Of a stretch of 39,968 nucleotides of DNA, positions 16,221 to 24,489 are shown piece by piece (position 1 is the stretch's first letter; each line of letters starts with the position of its first letter). Source of the DNA: Acidobacteriota bacterium (lineage in GTDB: Bacteria; Acidobacteriota; Thermoanaerobaculia; UBA5066). The stretch spans positions 1-39,968 of the forward strand of contig RHKY01000047.1 of NCBI GenBank assembly GCA_008363385.1, given 5' to 3'. A program made the translations under genes and the position numbers. The notes beneath the pieces are model-generated. The model saw only the letters and a list, made by a program, of their open reading frames with translations, made no database searches and was not told the DNA's origin.

Positions 16221-18134
16221 TCACGGCCGCTCGGGCAGGACGGTCAGGACGACGCGGGAGGACCGCGCGCCGGAGCGGTGGACGCGGTGCGTCGCCTTCC
16301 GGTAGTCCGCGGGCTTGGCCGTCGCGATCTCGACGAACGTCTGCGGGTTGCGGTCCACCAGCGGGAACCAGCTGCTCTGCACCTGCACCATGACGCGGTG
16401 GCCGCTCCGGAAGACGTGGGCGACGTCGTTCAGGGGGAGCTTCACGCGGGCCGGCACCCCGGGGACGAACGGCTCCGGCTTCTCCAGCGAGTCGCGGAAC
16501 CGCCCGCGGATCACCTCGGCCCTGACGAGCTGCTGGTAGCCCCCCATCCGGACGGCCGGCTTCTCGTCGCCGGCGTCCGGGAGGTCGTCGGGGTAGACGT
16601 CGATCAGCTTGACGACCCAGTCGGCGTCGGTCCCGGTCGTCGAGACCCAGAGGTCGGCCGTGATCGGGCCGGCGAGGGCCAGGTCCTTCTCCAGGGGCGG
16701 CGTCTCGAAGACGAGGACGTCGGGCCGGGTCGAGGCGAACCGCTGGTCCTCGACCATGTACTCGGCCACCATCCGCGTCGAGACGCGAGCGGTGAACGGC
16801 ACCGGCCGGGCCGGGTCGGAGAGGTACTCGTCGAACGCGTCCTCCCCCGCCGCCCGCGGCGGCACCCACGAGAGCGCGCCCCCCTCCCGCAGGTAGAGGG
16901 CCCGCGCCTCGGTCCCCTTCGGCGGCCAGGTGTCGAAGCGCCGCCAGCGGTTCGTCCCGGTCTCGAAGACGGTCGCCTCGGCTGGCTCGCCCTCCGGCCT
17001 CCCCTTCAGGTGGCGCTCGAAGAACGGCAGCTCCACGTTCTCGCGGTACCAGATCGAGGTCTTGTCCCCGAACCGGACGGGGCCGAGGGCGTCGCCGTCC
17101 GTCCGCCCCCAGCCGCCGTGCACCCACGGCCCCATCACGATCGAGTTCCTGGCGCCGGGGCTCTGCTTCTCGATCGCCCCGTAGACCCGGAGCGCCCCGA
17201 AGAGGTCCTCGGCGTCGAACCACCCGCCGACCGTCAGGACCGCCGGGCGGATCTGTCCCGCCAGGTGCGGCCTGAGGTCCCGGGCCTTCCAGAAGGCGTC
17301 GTACGTCGAGTGCGAGACGAGCTCGTCCCAGAACGGGGCCTTCCCGCCCAGGAGCTTCTCGTTGACCTCGGCGAGCGGCGGCAGCTTCAGGAACCACCGG
17401 TAGCCGTCGGGGGTGTCGTACTCGAACCACTTCTCGCCCTTCTTCGTCGGCCCCGTCCGGCCGACGCCGAACGTCGAGAAGAAGCCGAAGGCGTGCGGGA
17501 GGAAGAAGGCCCCGTGGTGGCGGAAGTCGTCCCCCTCGAACCAGTCGGCGATCGGGGCCTGCGGCGAGACGGCCGCCAGCGCGGGATGGGCGCCGACGAG
17601 GGCGACGGCGGCGTAGTACCCGGGGTACGAGATCCCCCACGCCCCGACCTTCCCGTTGTTCCCGGGGACGTTCTTCACGAGCCAGTCGACCGTGTCGTAG
17701 GCGTCGGTCGCGTCGTCCGCGTCGCGCGGCCCCATCTTCGTCAGGATCGGGCGGACGTTGACGAACTCCCCCTCGGACATCATCCGGCCGCGCACGTCCT
17801 GCTCGGCGAAGACGTAGCCCGCCGTCCAGAAGAGCTCCGACGGGCCGAGGGACTTCGGGTACCGGTCGGGCCCGTACGGCCCGACGCCGTACGGCGTCCG
17901 GTGGAGGAGGATCGGGTACGTCTTCCCCCCCTCCTCCGCGTCCTTCGGGACGTAGACGGCCGTCAGGAGCTTCACGCCGTCGCGCATCGGGATCCGGTAC
18001 TCGAACTTCGTGTACCGGGCGCGGATCTGATCCTCGGTCGACGGGGCCGGCGTTGGCGTCGGCGGCGGGGGGGCGGCGAGAAGGACCGCCGGGGCGAGCG
18101 CGGCGGAGAGGACGAGCGCGCGGACGGACGCCAT
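16221..18134 (-). CDS. exported CocE/NonD family alpha/beta hydrolase
   Basis: The 637-residue protein has a signal peptide (ALVLSAALAPAVLLAA) and a Pro-rich linker, then an X-Pro dipeptidyl-peptidase (S15) type alpha/beta hydrolase. The nucleophile is Ser169 in GISYPG, the acid probably Asp307 in GGWFDAED, and the base His339 in GPWVHG. The last 200 or so residues form the jelly-roll C-terminal domain of the family (GHRVMVQVQSSWFPLVDRNP). Relatives include alpha-amino-acid ester hydrolases and acylases, so peptides, esters or amides are candidate substrates. It lies 6 bases after the M1-M28-PDZ peptidase gene in a probable operon and has a paralogue at 31270-33246. Confidence 0.9.
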   Translation of the reverse strand: MASVRALVLSAALAPAVLLAAPPPPTPTPAPSTEDQIRARYTKFEYRIPMRDGVKLLTAVYVPKDAEEGGKTYPILLHRTPYGVGPYGPDRYPKSLGPSELFWTAGYVFAEQDVRGRMMSEGEFVNVRPILTKMGPRDADDATDAYDTVDWLVKNVPGNNGKVGAWGISYPGYYAAVALVGAHPALAAVSPQAPIADWFEGDDFRHHGAFFLPHAFGFFSTFGVGRTGPTKKGEKWFEYDTPDGYRWFLKLPPLAEVNEKLLGGKAPFWDELVSHSTYDAFWKARDLRPHLAGQIRPAVLTVGGWFDAEDLFGALRVYGAIEKQSPGARNSIVMGPWVHGGWGRTDGDALGPVRFGDKTSIWYRENVELPFFERHLKGRPEGEPAEATVFETGTNRWRRFDTWPPKGTEARALYLREGGALSWVPPRAAGEDAFDEYLSDPARPVPFTARVSTRMVAEYMVEDQRFASTRPDVLVFETPPLEKDLALAGPITADLWVSTTGTDADWVVKLIDVYPDDLPDAGDEKPAVRMGGYQQLVRAEVIRGRFRDSLEKPEPFVPGVPARVKLPLNDVAHVFRSGHRVMVQVQSSWFPLVDRNPQTFVEIATAKPADYRKATHRVHRSGARSSRVVLTVLPERP

Positions 18135-18140
18135 CGCCGC

Positions 18141-21100
18141 CTATCGCTCCACGACGGTCACCGTCGCCGTCTCCGGCTTCCCGTCCCTCGTGAACTCGAC
18201 CGCCACCGCCTGGCCGGGCGAGAGGCCCTTCAGGACCTCCGAGAAGGCGCGCATGTCGGAGACCGGCTTGCCGTCGACCTTCAGGAGGACGTCGCCCCCC
18301 TTCAGCCCCGCCTTCTCGGCCGGCGATCCGGCGACGGTCCCCTCCATCCGGACGCCGGGGCCCGCGAAGGCGAAGTCGGGGACCGCACCGAAGCTGATCC
18401 GCCGCCCGCCCGCCGGAGCGCCGCCGGGCCTCGGGGCCGCGGCGGCCCCCGTGATCGTCGCCGTCAACGGCTCCGACCGCGAGGCCAGGTACTCCACCAC
18501 CTCGCGGGCGACCGTGGCCACCTTCACGAGCCCGTCGGCGTCCACCTTCTCGACGGTGTCGCCGGGACGGTGGTAGTCGGAGTGGGCCCCGGTGAACAGC
18601 TGGACGCCGGGGACCCCCTTCTCGACGAAGCTCGCCTGGTCCGAGCCCTCCCACGACCCGGGAACGGACTGCGTCTCGACGCCCGTGACGAACGTCGCGC
18701 CGCGGAAGACGTGCGGCCACTCGGTCGCGGTCCCCGCGCCGAGCACCTGTAGCTTCCCGCTCCCGAGCCGGCCGACCGTGTCGAGGTTCACGACGCCGAT
18801 CACCTTCTCGACCGGGTGGGCGCCCGGGTGGGCGACGTAGTGCCGCGAGCCGGCCAGCTTCGACTCCTCGCCCGAGAAGACCGCGAAGACGACGGAGCGC
18901 GCGGGCTTCTCTCCCTGCGCCATCGCCCGGGCCAGCTCGAGCAGGACCGCGACGCCGCTGGCGTCGTCGTCGGCCCCGGGGTGGACCTTCCCCTCGTCCC
19001 CCTTGTGGACGTCGGGCCAGCCGGTCCCGAGGTGGTCCACGTGCGCCGAGACGACGACGGAGGAGCCCCGCATCTCGGGCTTCGTCCCGGGGAGGACCCC
19101 GACGAGGTTGACGAGCGGGACCGGCTTGCCGTCGGGCCCCTTCTCGAGCGTGAAGGCCTGCCGGTAGGTCCCGTCGTCGCCGCCGGGCAGGAGCCCGATC
19201 GAGTTCATCTCCCGCTCGACGTGGTCGACCGCCTCGGCGAGCCCCTTCCCGCCGGGGGCGCGCCCGCCACGCGCGGGGTCGGCGAGGAAGGAGACGTGCG
19301 CCGTCAGCTTCTCGCGCGAGAAGGCGGGCGGGAGCTCGGCGAGCGCCTTCCGCGTCTCCATGGCGGGCGCCGGGAGCTTCTCCCCCCGCGCCGAGGCGGG
19401 CCGCAGGTCGACCGTCAGCGGCGAGTCGCTCCCCGACCAGCTCCCCTTCAGGACGTTCGTCGGCTCGCTCGCCTCGAAGCCCAGGTAGCTGTACTTGCCG
19501 TAGTGCGGGAGCTTGCGGCCGAGCCCCGGCAGGGCCACGAGCGGGTCGGCGAAGACCCAGCCGAGGGCCTTCTCGACGTTCCCCGGGTTCCTGACGACGA
19601 CGACCGCCGTGTGCCCGGGGACGCGCATCGTCTCGCCGTCCGCCTTCATCTCGTCGGCGGTGACCGAGAGGGCCTTCCCCGCCGCGGCGAGGACCGACTT
19701 GGCCCAGCGGTTCTCCCGCCCCAGGAGCCAGACGCTCTCGTCCTTCGGCAGCTCGGCGACCTCCGAGTCGAGCTTCACCACGATCGAGTGGCTCTCGCTC
19801 TTCCAGCCGTCGAGGAGCTTCCGGTACGCCTCCCGCTCCTCCTCGCGCGCGTACCCCGGCAGGAGGGCCAGGACCTTCGGCTCGCCGAAGAGCTGCCCGA
19901 CGCTCGGGGGCGTCTCGCGCGGGTCGAGCCGGCGGAAGAGGTCGAACCGCGGGTCGACGTGGAGCGCCAGGGGGCGCTCGGAGGTGACGGCCGAGAAGCG
20001 CGCCTCGGCGGCGTCCATCCTCACGAGCGTCGTCGAGGCCCCCTTCGCGGTCTGGACGACGACGGGGACGTCCAGGACGAAGGGCTCGCCTCCCTGCGCC
20101 TGCTTCAGCGTCCCGAGGACCTCCCAGCCGCCCCCCTCGACCTTCGGGGCCGCGACGTCGGCCACGGCGAGCTCGGGCGCCCCGGCGCGTTTCACGAAGC
20201 CGTCGAAGAGCGCCCCGAGGTCCTTGCCGGCGACGCCCTCGGCCGTCTTCCTCAGGTCGTCGAAGGACGCCCTCTTCCCCCGGAAGTCGGCGTAGAGCTT
20301 CCGCAGCCACCTCCGGAAGAGGTCGTCCCCCAGCTCGCGCCGCAGCGCGTGGAAGCCCATCAGGCTCTTGCCGTACCCGATCGCCTCCGTCGCCGCGCTG
20401 TGCCGGGACCGGAACTCCGTGAGCGGGAAGTCGCGCCCCGCCTTGACGTAGTCGCGGTACTTCTGGAGCGTCCCGCGGCGGTACTCGTCCCCCTTCCCCC
20501 TCTGCTCCTGGACGAGGTGGTCGGCGAGGTAGGCCGTCAGCCCCTCGCACCAGTTCCCGGTCTCGTAGTCGACGAAGACCGAGTTCCCCCACCAGTTGTG
20601 GAGGATCTCGTGAGGGTAGGAGGAGTGGAGGATGAACGGGAACCGGATGACCTGCGGGCCGAGGAGGGTGAAGGAGGCCATCCCGTACCCGGTCTCCCAG
20701 AAGTTCTCGACGACGGCGAGCTTGCCGTACGGGTACGGCCCGAGGAGCGACCGGTACATCCCGAGGTACTGCGCCCCGGCCAGGAGGTACTTCTGCGCCA
20801 GCGCGTACTCCTTCTCCCGGAGGTAGACGAGCGTCTCCACCGGCCCCGCCGTGTCGCGGTACCGCTCGAGCGGCCCGCCGACGAGGAAGACCTCGTCCAC
20901 CGGCCCCGCCGAGTCCCACCGGGCCGTCCCGGCCTCGTCGCGGGACGTCCCGTTCCCCTGGCTGACCAGGTGCCAGCCCTCGGGGACCTTGGCCTCCAGC
21001 CGGAAGGCCACGAGGTCCCGCCCGAAGGCGGGCACCCAGTAGCTGGCGCCGGCGAGGTAGACCCCCTCGGGCCGCAGAGCCGCGGGCGTCTCGCGGAAGC

Positions 21101-21536
21101 CGCGCGTGTACTCCTCCTTCGGGTCAGAGAGGGGCACGTCGACCGCTCCCGAGTACGTCAGCTTCAGCGCCCCCCCGGCCTGGGGGAGCGCCACGCGGTA
21201 CCGCTTCAGCGTGACGCCCTTGCCGGGCTCGGTCCCCCCGTTGTTCCCCCAGAAGGGGCCCGGGTCCCCGAGGGGGACCTCGGTCACGCCGGGCTCGGAC
21301 GCCGTGACGGAGAGGGCCGCGTTCAGGAGGAACTCCGCCGCTCCGCCCGGCGCCGCCGGGACCGTCACCTCGTCCACGACCGAGAGCCGGTTGGCCCCGG
21401 GGTCGAGCGTCACCGAGAGGCGGTGGGAGACGAGGCCCTCCGCGGCCAGGAGGCCGGGGGTCGAGAGGGCGACGAGGGCGCCCGCGAGCGCGCGGGCCCG
21501 GACGCGGGCACGAACAGGGGCAGCGAGTCGGTTCAT
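18141..21536 (-). CDS. exported M1 aminopeptidase-M28 peptidase-PDZ fusion
   Basis: The 1131-residue protein starts with a signal peptide. Residues about 35-540 are an M1 (gluzincin) aminopeptidase: HEILHNWWG with His309, Glu310 and His313, third ligand Glu331 in NWCEGLTAY, and a likely catalytic Tyr388 in IGYGKS. The usual GAMEN exopeptidase loop is replaced by ETGYGMASF (281-289). Residues about 740-1020 are an M28 aminopeptidase with both zinc sites (His832, the HPGADDDASG aspartate, Glu890-Glu891, Asp919, and the histidine of SDYHRPGD). A PDZ domain ends the protein (1045-1131). Two peptidases on one periplasmic or secreted chain would trim peptides successively. It sits between a CoA-transferase gene and a CocE hydrolase gene. 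Confidence 0.92.
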   Translation of the reverse strand: MNRLAAPVRARVRARALAGALVALSTPGLLAAEGLVSHRLSVTLDPGANRLSVVDEVTVPAAPGGAAEFLLNAALSVTASEPGVTEVPLGDPGPFWGNNGGTEPGKGVTLKRYRVALPQAGGALKLTYSGAVDVPLSDPKEEYTRGFRETPAALRPEGVYLAGASYWVPAFGRDLVAFRLEAKVPEGWHLVSQGNGTSRDEAGTARWDSAGPVDEVFLVGGPLERYRDTAGPVETLVYLREKEYALAQKYLLAGAQYLGMYRSLLGPYPYGKLAVVENFWETGYGMASFTLLGPQVIRFPFILHSSYPHEILHNWWGNSVFVDYETGNWCEGLTAYLADHLVQEQRGKGDEYRRGTLQKYRDYVKAGRDFPLTEFRSRHSAATEAIGYGKSLMGFHALRRELGDDLFRRWLRKLYADFRGKRASFDDLRKTAEGVAGKDLGALFDGFVKRAGAPELAVADVAAPKVEGGGWEVLGTLKQAQGGEPFVLDVPVVVQTAKGASTTLVRMDAAEARFSAVTSERPLALHVDPRFDLFRRLDPRETPPSVGQLFGEPKVLALLPGYAREEEREAYRKLLDGWKSESHSIVVKLDSEVAELPKDESVWLLGRENRWAKSVLAAAGKALSVTADEMKADGETMRVPGHTAVVVVRNPGNVEKALGWVFADPLVALPGLGRKLPHYGKYSYLGFEASEPTNVLKGSWSGSDSPLTVDLRPASARGEKLPAPAMETRKALAELPPAFSREKLTAHVSFLADPARGGRAPGGKGLAEAVDHVEREMNSIGLLPGGDDGTYRQAFTLEKGPDGKPVPLVNLVGVLPGTKPEMRGSSVVVSAHVDHLGTGWPDVHKGDEGKVHPGADDDASGVAVLLELARAMAQGEKPARSVVFAVFSGEESKLAGSRHYVAHPGAHPVEKVIGVVNLDTVGRLGSGKLQVLGAGTATEWPHVFRGATFVTGVETQSVPGSWEGSDQASFVEKGVPGVQLFTGAHSDYHRPGDTVEKVDADGLVKVATVAREVVEYLASRSEPLTATITGAAAAPRPGGAPAGGRRISFGAVPDFAFAGPGVRMEGTVAGSPAEKAGLKGGDVLLKVDGKPVSDMRAFSEVLKGLSPGQAVAVEFTRDGKPETATVTVVER

Positions 21537-21566
21537 GGCGTCTCCATCGGGGCCAGGTGACGGAGC

Positions 21567-22871
21567 TTACGCGGTGGCCAGGACGAAGTGGCGGACCTCG
21601 GCCAGGTCCCGCGTCAGCTCGGCGCGGAAGTCGGGGTGCGCGATCGAGACGAGGGCCTCGCCCCGCTCCTTCAGCGTCATCCCGTGGAGGTTGACGGAGC
21701 CGTACTCGGTCACCACCCAGTGGACGTGCCCGCGCGTCGTGACGACGCCGGCCCCGGGCGTGAGCTCCTTGACGATCCGAGAGAGCTTCCCGTCCTTGGC
21801 CGTCGACGGCAGGGCCAGGATCGGCTTGCCCCCCTTCGAGAGGGCCGCGCCGCGGATGAAGTCCATCTGCCCGCCGATCCCCGAGTAGATCCGGTGCCCG
21901 ATCGAGTCGGCGCAGATCTGGCCCGTCAGGTCCATCTGGAGCGCCGAGTTGATGGCGTGGACCTTGTCGTTCTTCCGGATCAGCGCGGTGTCGTTCGTCC
22001 GGTCGCAGGGGTGGAACTCGACGAGCAGGTTGTCGTGGATGAAGTCGTACAGCCGCTTCGTCCCGGCCACGAAGCTCGTGACGATCCGGCCGGGGTGGAC
22101 GCTCTTCAGCCGGTTCGTGACGGCCCCCGACTCCACGAGGTCCACGACCCGGTCCGAGAACATCTCGGTGTGGATCCCCAGGTCCCGCTTGCCGCGCAGA
22201 CGCGACAGGGCCGCGTCGGGGATCGCCCCGATCCCCATCTGCAGCGTCGCGCCGTCCTCCACCAGCTCGGCGATCAGCTGGCCGATCCGGGCCTCCACGT
22301 CCGACTCGGGGGCCAGCGCGTGCTCGTGGAGCGGCCGGTCGGAGTGGACGAACGCGTCCACGCGGCCGAACGGCACGACGGTGTTCCCGTGCGTGCGGGG
22401 CATCTGCTCGTTGACCTCGGCGATCACGAGCCGCGCCGAGTCGGCCGCGGCCTTGGCGCAGTCGACCGAGGTGCCCAGCGTGCAGTTGCCCTGGTGGTCG
22501 GGCGGGGAGAGCTGGAGGATCGCCACGTCGAGCGGCACGAGCCCGGTCGTGAAGAGGCCCGGGATGTCCGACAGGAAGATCGGCATGAAGTCGGCGCGCC
22601 CCTCCTCGATCGCCTTCCGGAGCGGGGCGCCGGTGAAGAGCGAGATCGACTCGAACCGTCCGGCCTGCTCGGGGGCGGCGAACGGGGCCGGCCCGGAGGT
22701 GTGCATGTGGTAGAGGCGGACGTTCTCCAGGTCGGTGCGGGCGGCGAGCGCCTCCAGGAGGGGCGTCGGCGTGGCGGCGGCGCCGTGGACGAAGACGCGC
22801 ATCCCGCTCCGGACGAGGCGGACGGCGTCGGCGGGGGAGACGGCACCGTGGGTCCAGTCGATCGTGGTCAT
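21567..22871 (-). CDS. acetyl-CoA hydrolase/transferase family CoA-transferase
   Basis: The 434-residue cytoplasmic enzyme moves CoA between acyl groups through a glutamyl-CoA intermediate. The catalytic Glu236 sits in GIHTEMFSD, and GIGAIPDA (213-220) is the CoA-binding loop just before it. N- and C-terminal NagB-like domains are complete, including GIGGQMDFIRGAA. The proportions suit 4-hydroxybutyrate or acetate/propionate CoA-transferases; the acid used cannot be told. A CAGAAT hexamer lies seven bases before the ATG with no Shine-Dalgarno, which suggests a leaderless message. It is the first gene of the unit ending with the M1-M28-PDZ peptidase (30-base gap) and the CocE hydrolase. Confidence 0.9.
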   Translation of the reverse strand: MTTIDWTHGAVSPADAVRLVRSGMRVFVHGAAATPTPLLEALAARTDLENVRLYHMHTSGPAPFAAPEQAGRFESISLFTGAPLRKAIEEGRADFMPIFLSDIPGLFTTGLVPLDVAILQLSPPDHQGNCTLGTSVDCAKAAADSARLVIAEVNEQMPRTHGNTVVPFGRVDAFVHSDRPLHEHALAPESDVEARIGQLIAELVEDGATLQMGIGAIPDAALSRLRGKRDLGIHTEMFSDRVVDLVESGAVTNRLKSVHPGRIVTSFVAGTKRLYDFIHDNLLVEFHPCDRTNDTALIRKNDKVHAINSALQMDLTGQICADSIGHRIYSGIGGQMDFIRGAALSKGGKPILALPSTAKDGKLSRIVKELTPGAGVVTTRGHVHWVVTEYGSVNLHGMTLKERGEALVSIAHPDFRAELTRDLAEVRHFVLATA

Positions 22872-22878
22872 GCCGCCT

Positions 22879-22884
22879 ATTCTG
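22879..22884 (-). promoter_or_regulatory. candidate leaderless -10 box CAGAAT
   Basis: On the - strand CAGAAT is followed by seven bases and then the CoA-transferase ATG. That spacing would put the transcription start at or next to the start codon. Confidence 0.4.
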
Positions 22885-22952
22885 CTCGCCGGTGAGCGGC
22901 TCGGCGCTCCGGCGGGCTTGCCCCGCGGACCCGGGCCGGGCAGAATCCGCGA

Positions 22953-22970
22953 CCGAAATCACCGTTTCGG
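22953..22970. promoter_or_regulatory. inverted repeat CCGAAA-N6-TTTCGG in a divergent promoter region
   Basis: A perfect six-base inverted repeat with a six-base gap lies between the CoA-transferase (-) and cytochrome c (+) genes. A CGAAATC half-copy follows at 22972. It is AT-rich for this genome and about 85 bases upstream of the cytochrome ATG, with a CAGAAT at 22941-22946. A dimeric regulator site is a plausible reading. Confidence 0.4.
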
Positions 22971-23054
22971 ACGAAATCGAGACTTTCCGCGGATCGAAGC
23001 GTCCCAAGCACGGCCCGGGCGGGACCGACCTGCCGGGCAGAAGGAGTCCGTCCC

Positions 23055-23642
23055 ATGCGCCGTACCGCCCCGCTCGCCCTCTTCGCCACCCTCGCCGGCC
23101 TCGTCCTCGCGCCGCCCACGACCGCAGAGACGAAGAAGGGGGGCGGCCTGACGTTCGCCACCTCCCCAGCCGCGAGCCGGGGCAAGTACCTCGTCTCGAT
23201 CATGGGCTGCAACGACTGCCACACCCCCTGGAAGATGGGGGCGAAGGGGCCGGAGCCCGACCTGAGCCTCTACCTGTCGGGGCATCCCGCGAAGGCGAAG
23301 CTCCCGGCGGCTCCGGCCTTCGACCCGAAGAACCCCTGGGCCTGGCACGGAGCGATCACGAACACGGCCTTCGCGGGGCCCTGGGGCGTCTCTTACGCGA
23401 TCAACCTGACGTCCGACCCGGCGACCGGGATCGGCTCCTGGACAGAGGAGAACTTCCTGAAGGCCCTGAAGGAGGGAAAGCACCTCGGCGTCGGCCGCCC
23501 GATCCTCCCGCCGATGCCCTGGCCCGCCTACCGCAACGCCAGCAACGAGGACCTGCGGGCCGTCTTCGCCTACCTGAAGACGGTCCCCGCCGTGAAGAAC
23601 CAGGCGCCCGAGTCCGAGGCGGCGCCCCCGCCCGCGAAGTGA
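23055..23642 (+). CDS. periplasmic monohaem cytochrome c
   Basis: The 195-residue protein has a signal peptide (residues 1-24) and one haem-binding CNDCH motif (Cys52, Cys55, His56). A probable axial Met154 lies in RPILPPMPW. It should carry electrons in the periplasm. It shares long stretches with the product of 27574-28143: the YLVKIMGCNDCHTPWK-type haem region, NTAFAGPWGVS, GRPILPPMPW and YRNA(S/T)(N/D)EDLRA. The two genes are therefore paralogues. The C-terminal FAYLKTVPAV helix is typical of class I cytochromes. It stands alone on the + strand, with an inverted repeat in its upstream region and a 15-bp hairpin after its stop. Confidence 0.9.
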   Translation: MRRTAPLALFATLAGLVLAPPTTAETKKGGGLTFATSPAASRGKYLVSIMGCNDCHTPWKMGAKGPEPDLSLYLSGHPAKAKLPAAPAFDPKNPWAWHGAITNTAFAGPWGVSYAINLTSDPATGIGSWTEENFLKALKEGKHLGVGRPILPPMPWPAYRNASNEDLRAVFAYLKTVPAVKNQAPESEAAPPPAK

Positions 23643-23651
23643 GCCGCCGGC

Positions 23652-23683
23652 CCGGCCCCGCCGCGGTCCCGCGGCGGGGCCGG
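23652..23683. terminator. 15-bp perfect GC hairpin between convergent genes
   Basis: CCGGCCCCGCCGCGG is followed by TC and its exact reverse complement. It lies between the 3' ends of the cytochrome c gene (+) and the OB-fold lipoprotein gene (-), where a bidirectional terminator would be expected. There is no T tract on either side. Confidence 0.6.
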
Positions 23684-23690
23684 AGCCCGG

Positions 23691-24479
23691 TCACTCCTTC
23701 GTGAAGGTCGCGTCCTCCAGGATCACGGCGTACCGGTAGCCCGAGCCGAAGTCGCGGTCGACGCCGACCGTCCCCTTCGCCACGACCACCGCGCCCAGCT
23801 CGACGGTCTCGGCGGTCGTCACGGTCAGGTCGTCGTCCTTCCCTTCGCGCGAGCCCGAGCCGTCCCGCAGGTGGACCCAGTTCTTCCCCATGATCCCGCC
23901 GAGGAACTTGACGACCTTGCCGCGGACGAGGACGGTCTTCCCCTTCAGGGCGGCCCGCTCGGCGTGGAGCGCGGCCACCGTCCGCCCGTCGGCCCCCTCG
24001 GCCCTCTTCACCTCGATCTTCCCCACGTCGGCGGGCCCCGCGGCGGCCGCGGCGTGCTGCGCGGCCATCTCCGGCGGGAGGGAGGACGCGCCGGCGCCCG
24101 GGGCGACGAGCGTCCCGAAGACGATCGAGTCGAACTTCCTCTTCAGCGTCGGGCTCTCGAAGTCGACCATCGTCATCCCGGAGGCGACGGAGACCTCCGA
24201 GCCCTTCTCCACCTTCGACTGGTTGACGGCCGCCCAGGTCTCGCCCGACGCGGTCTTCAGGCGGACGTAGGTGTAGCCGCCGGAGTCCATGGTCTCCAGG
24301 ATGGTCCCGGTCAGGGTCTCGCCGGAAGCGGCGGCCGGGGCGCCGTGGCCGGGCGCCATCGCGACGGGGGTGGCCGCGGCCGGTCCCGCCTTCGGGGCCT
24401 CCGCCGGCTTCTTCGCGCACGCGGCGAACGCGACGGCCGCGCCGGCGAGCGCGGCGGCGCAGGTGAGCGATCTGTTCAA
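23691..24479 (-). CDS. NrfJ-like lipoprotein with two OB-fold domains
   Basis: The 262-residue protein has a lipoprotein-type signal (VAFAAC, Cys21) and an Ala/Pro linker. Two similar beta-barrel domains follow. The first, about residues 52-120, runs GTILETMDSGGYTYVRLKT, then GETWAAV and KFDSIVFG, the pattern seen in NrfJ-related proteins of respiratory loci. The second, about residues 150-260 (GKVVKFLGGIMGKNWVHLRD and LEDATFTKE), is an OB-fold often found near cytochrome genes. It may bind a ligand or metal, or help cytochrome maturation, in the periplasm. It lies ten bases after the ChaN-PDZ gene, so the two are in one operon. The position -3 Phe makes the lipobox imperfect. Confidence 0.75.
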   Translation of the reverse strand: MNRSLTCAAALAGAAVAFAACAKKPAEAPKAGPAAATPVAMAPGHGAPAAASGETLTGTILETMDSGGYTYVRLKTASGETWAAVNQSKVEKGSEVSVASGMTMVDFESPTLKRKFDSIVFGTLVAPGAGASSLPPEMAAQHAAAAAGPADVGKIEVKRAEGADGRTVAALHAERAALKGKTVLVRGKVVKFLGGIMGKNWVHLRDGSGSREGKDDDLTVTTAETVELGAVVVAKGTVGVDRDFGSGYRYAVILEDATFTKE

Positions 24480-24489
24480 GGTTCCCTCC

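Noticed and set aside
16084-20919. Very long open frame on the - strand crossing two peptidase/hydrolase genes
   Set aside because: It is a shifted frame of the M1-M28-PDZ and CocE genes; its translation is Arg/Gly/Pro-rich low complexity with no domain.
18816-21560. Long + strand open frame opposite the M1-M28-PDZ gene
   Set aside because: Antisense shadow produced by high GC at third codon positions; composition is Arg/Val/Glu-rich without motifs.
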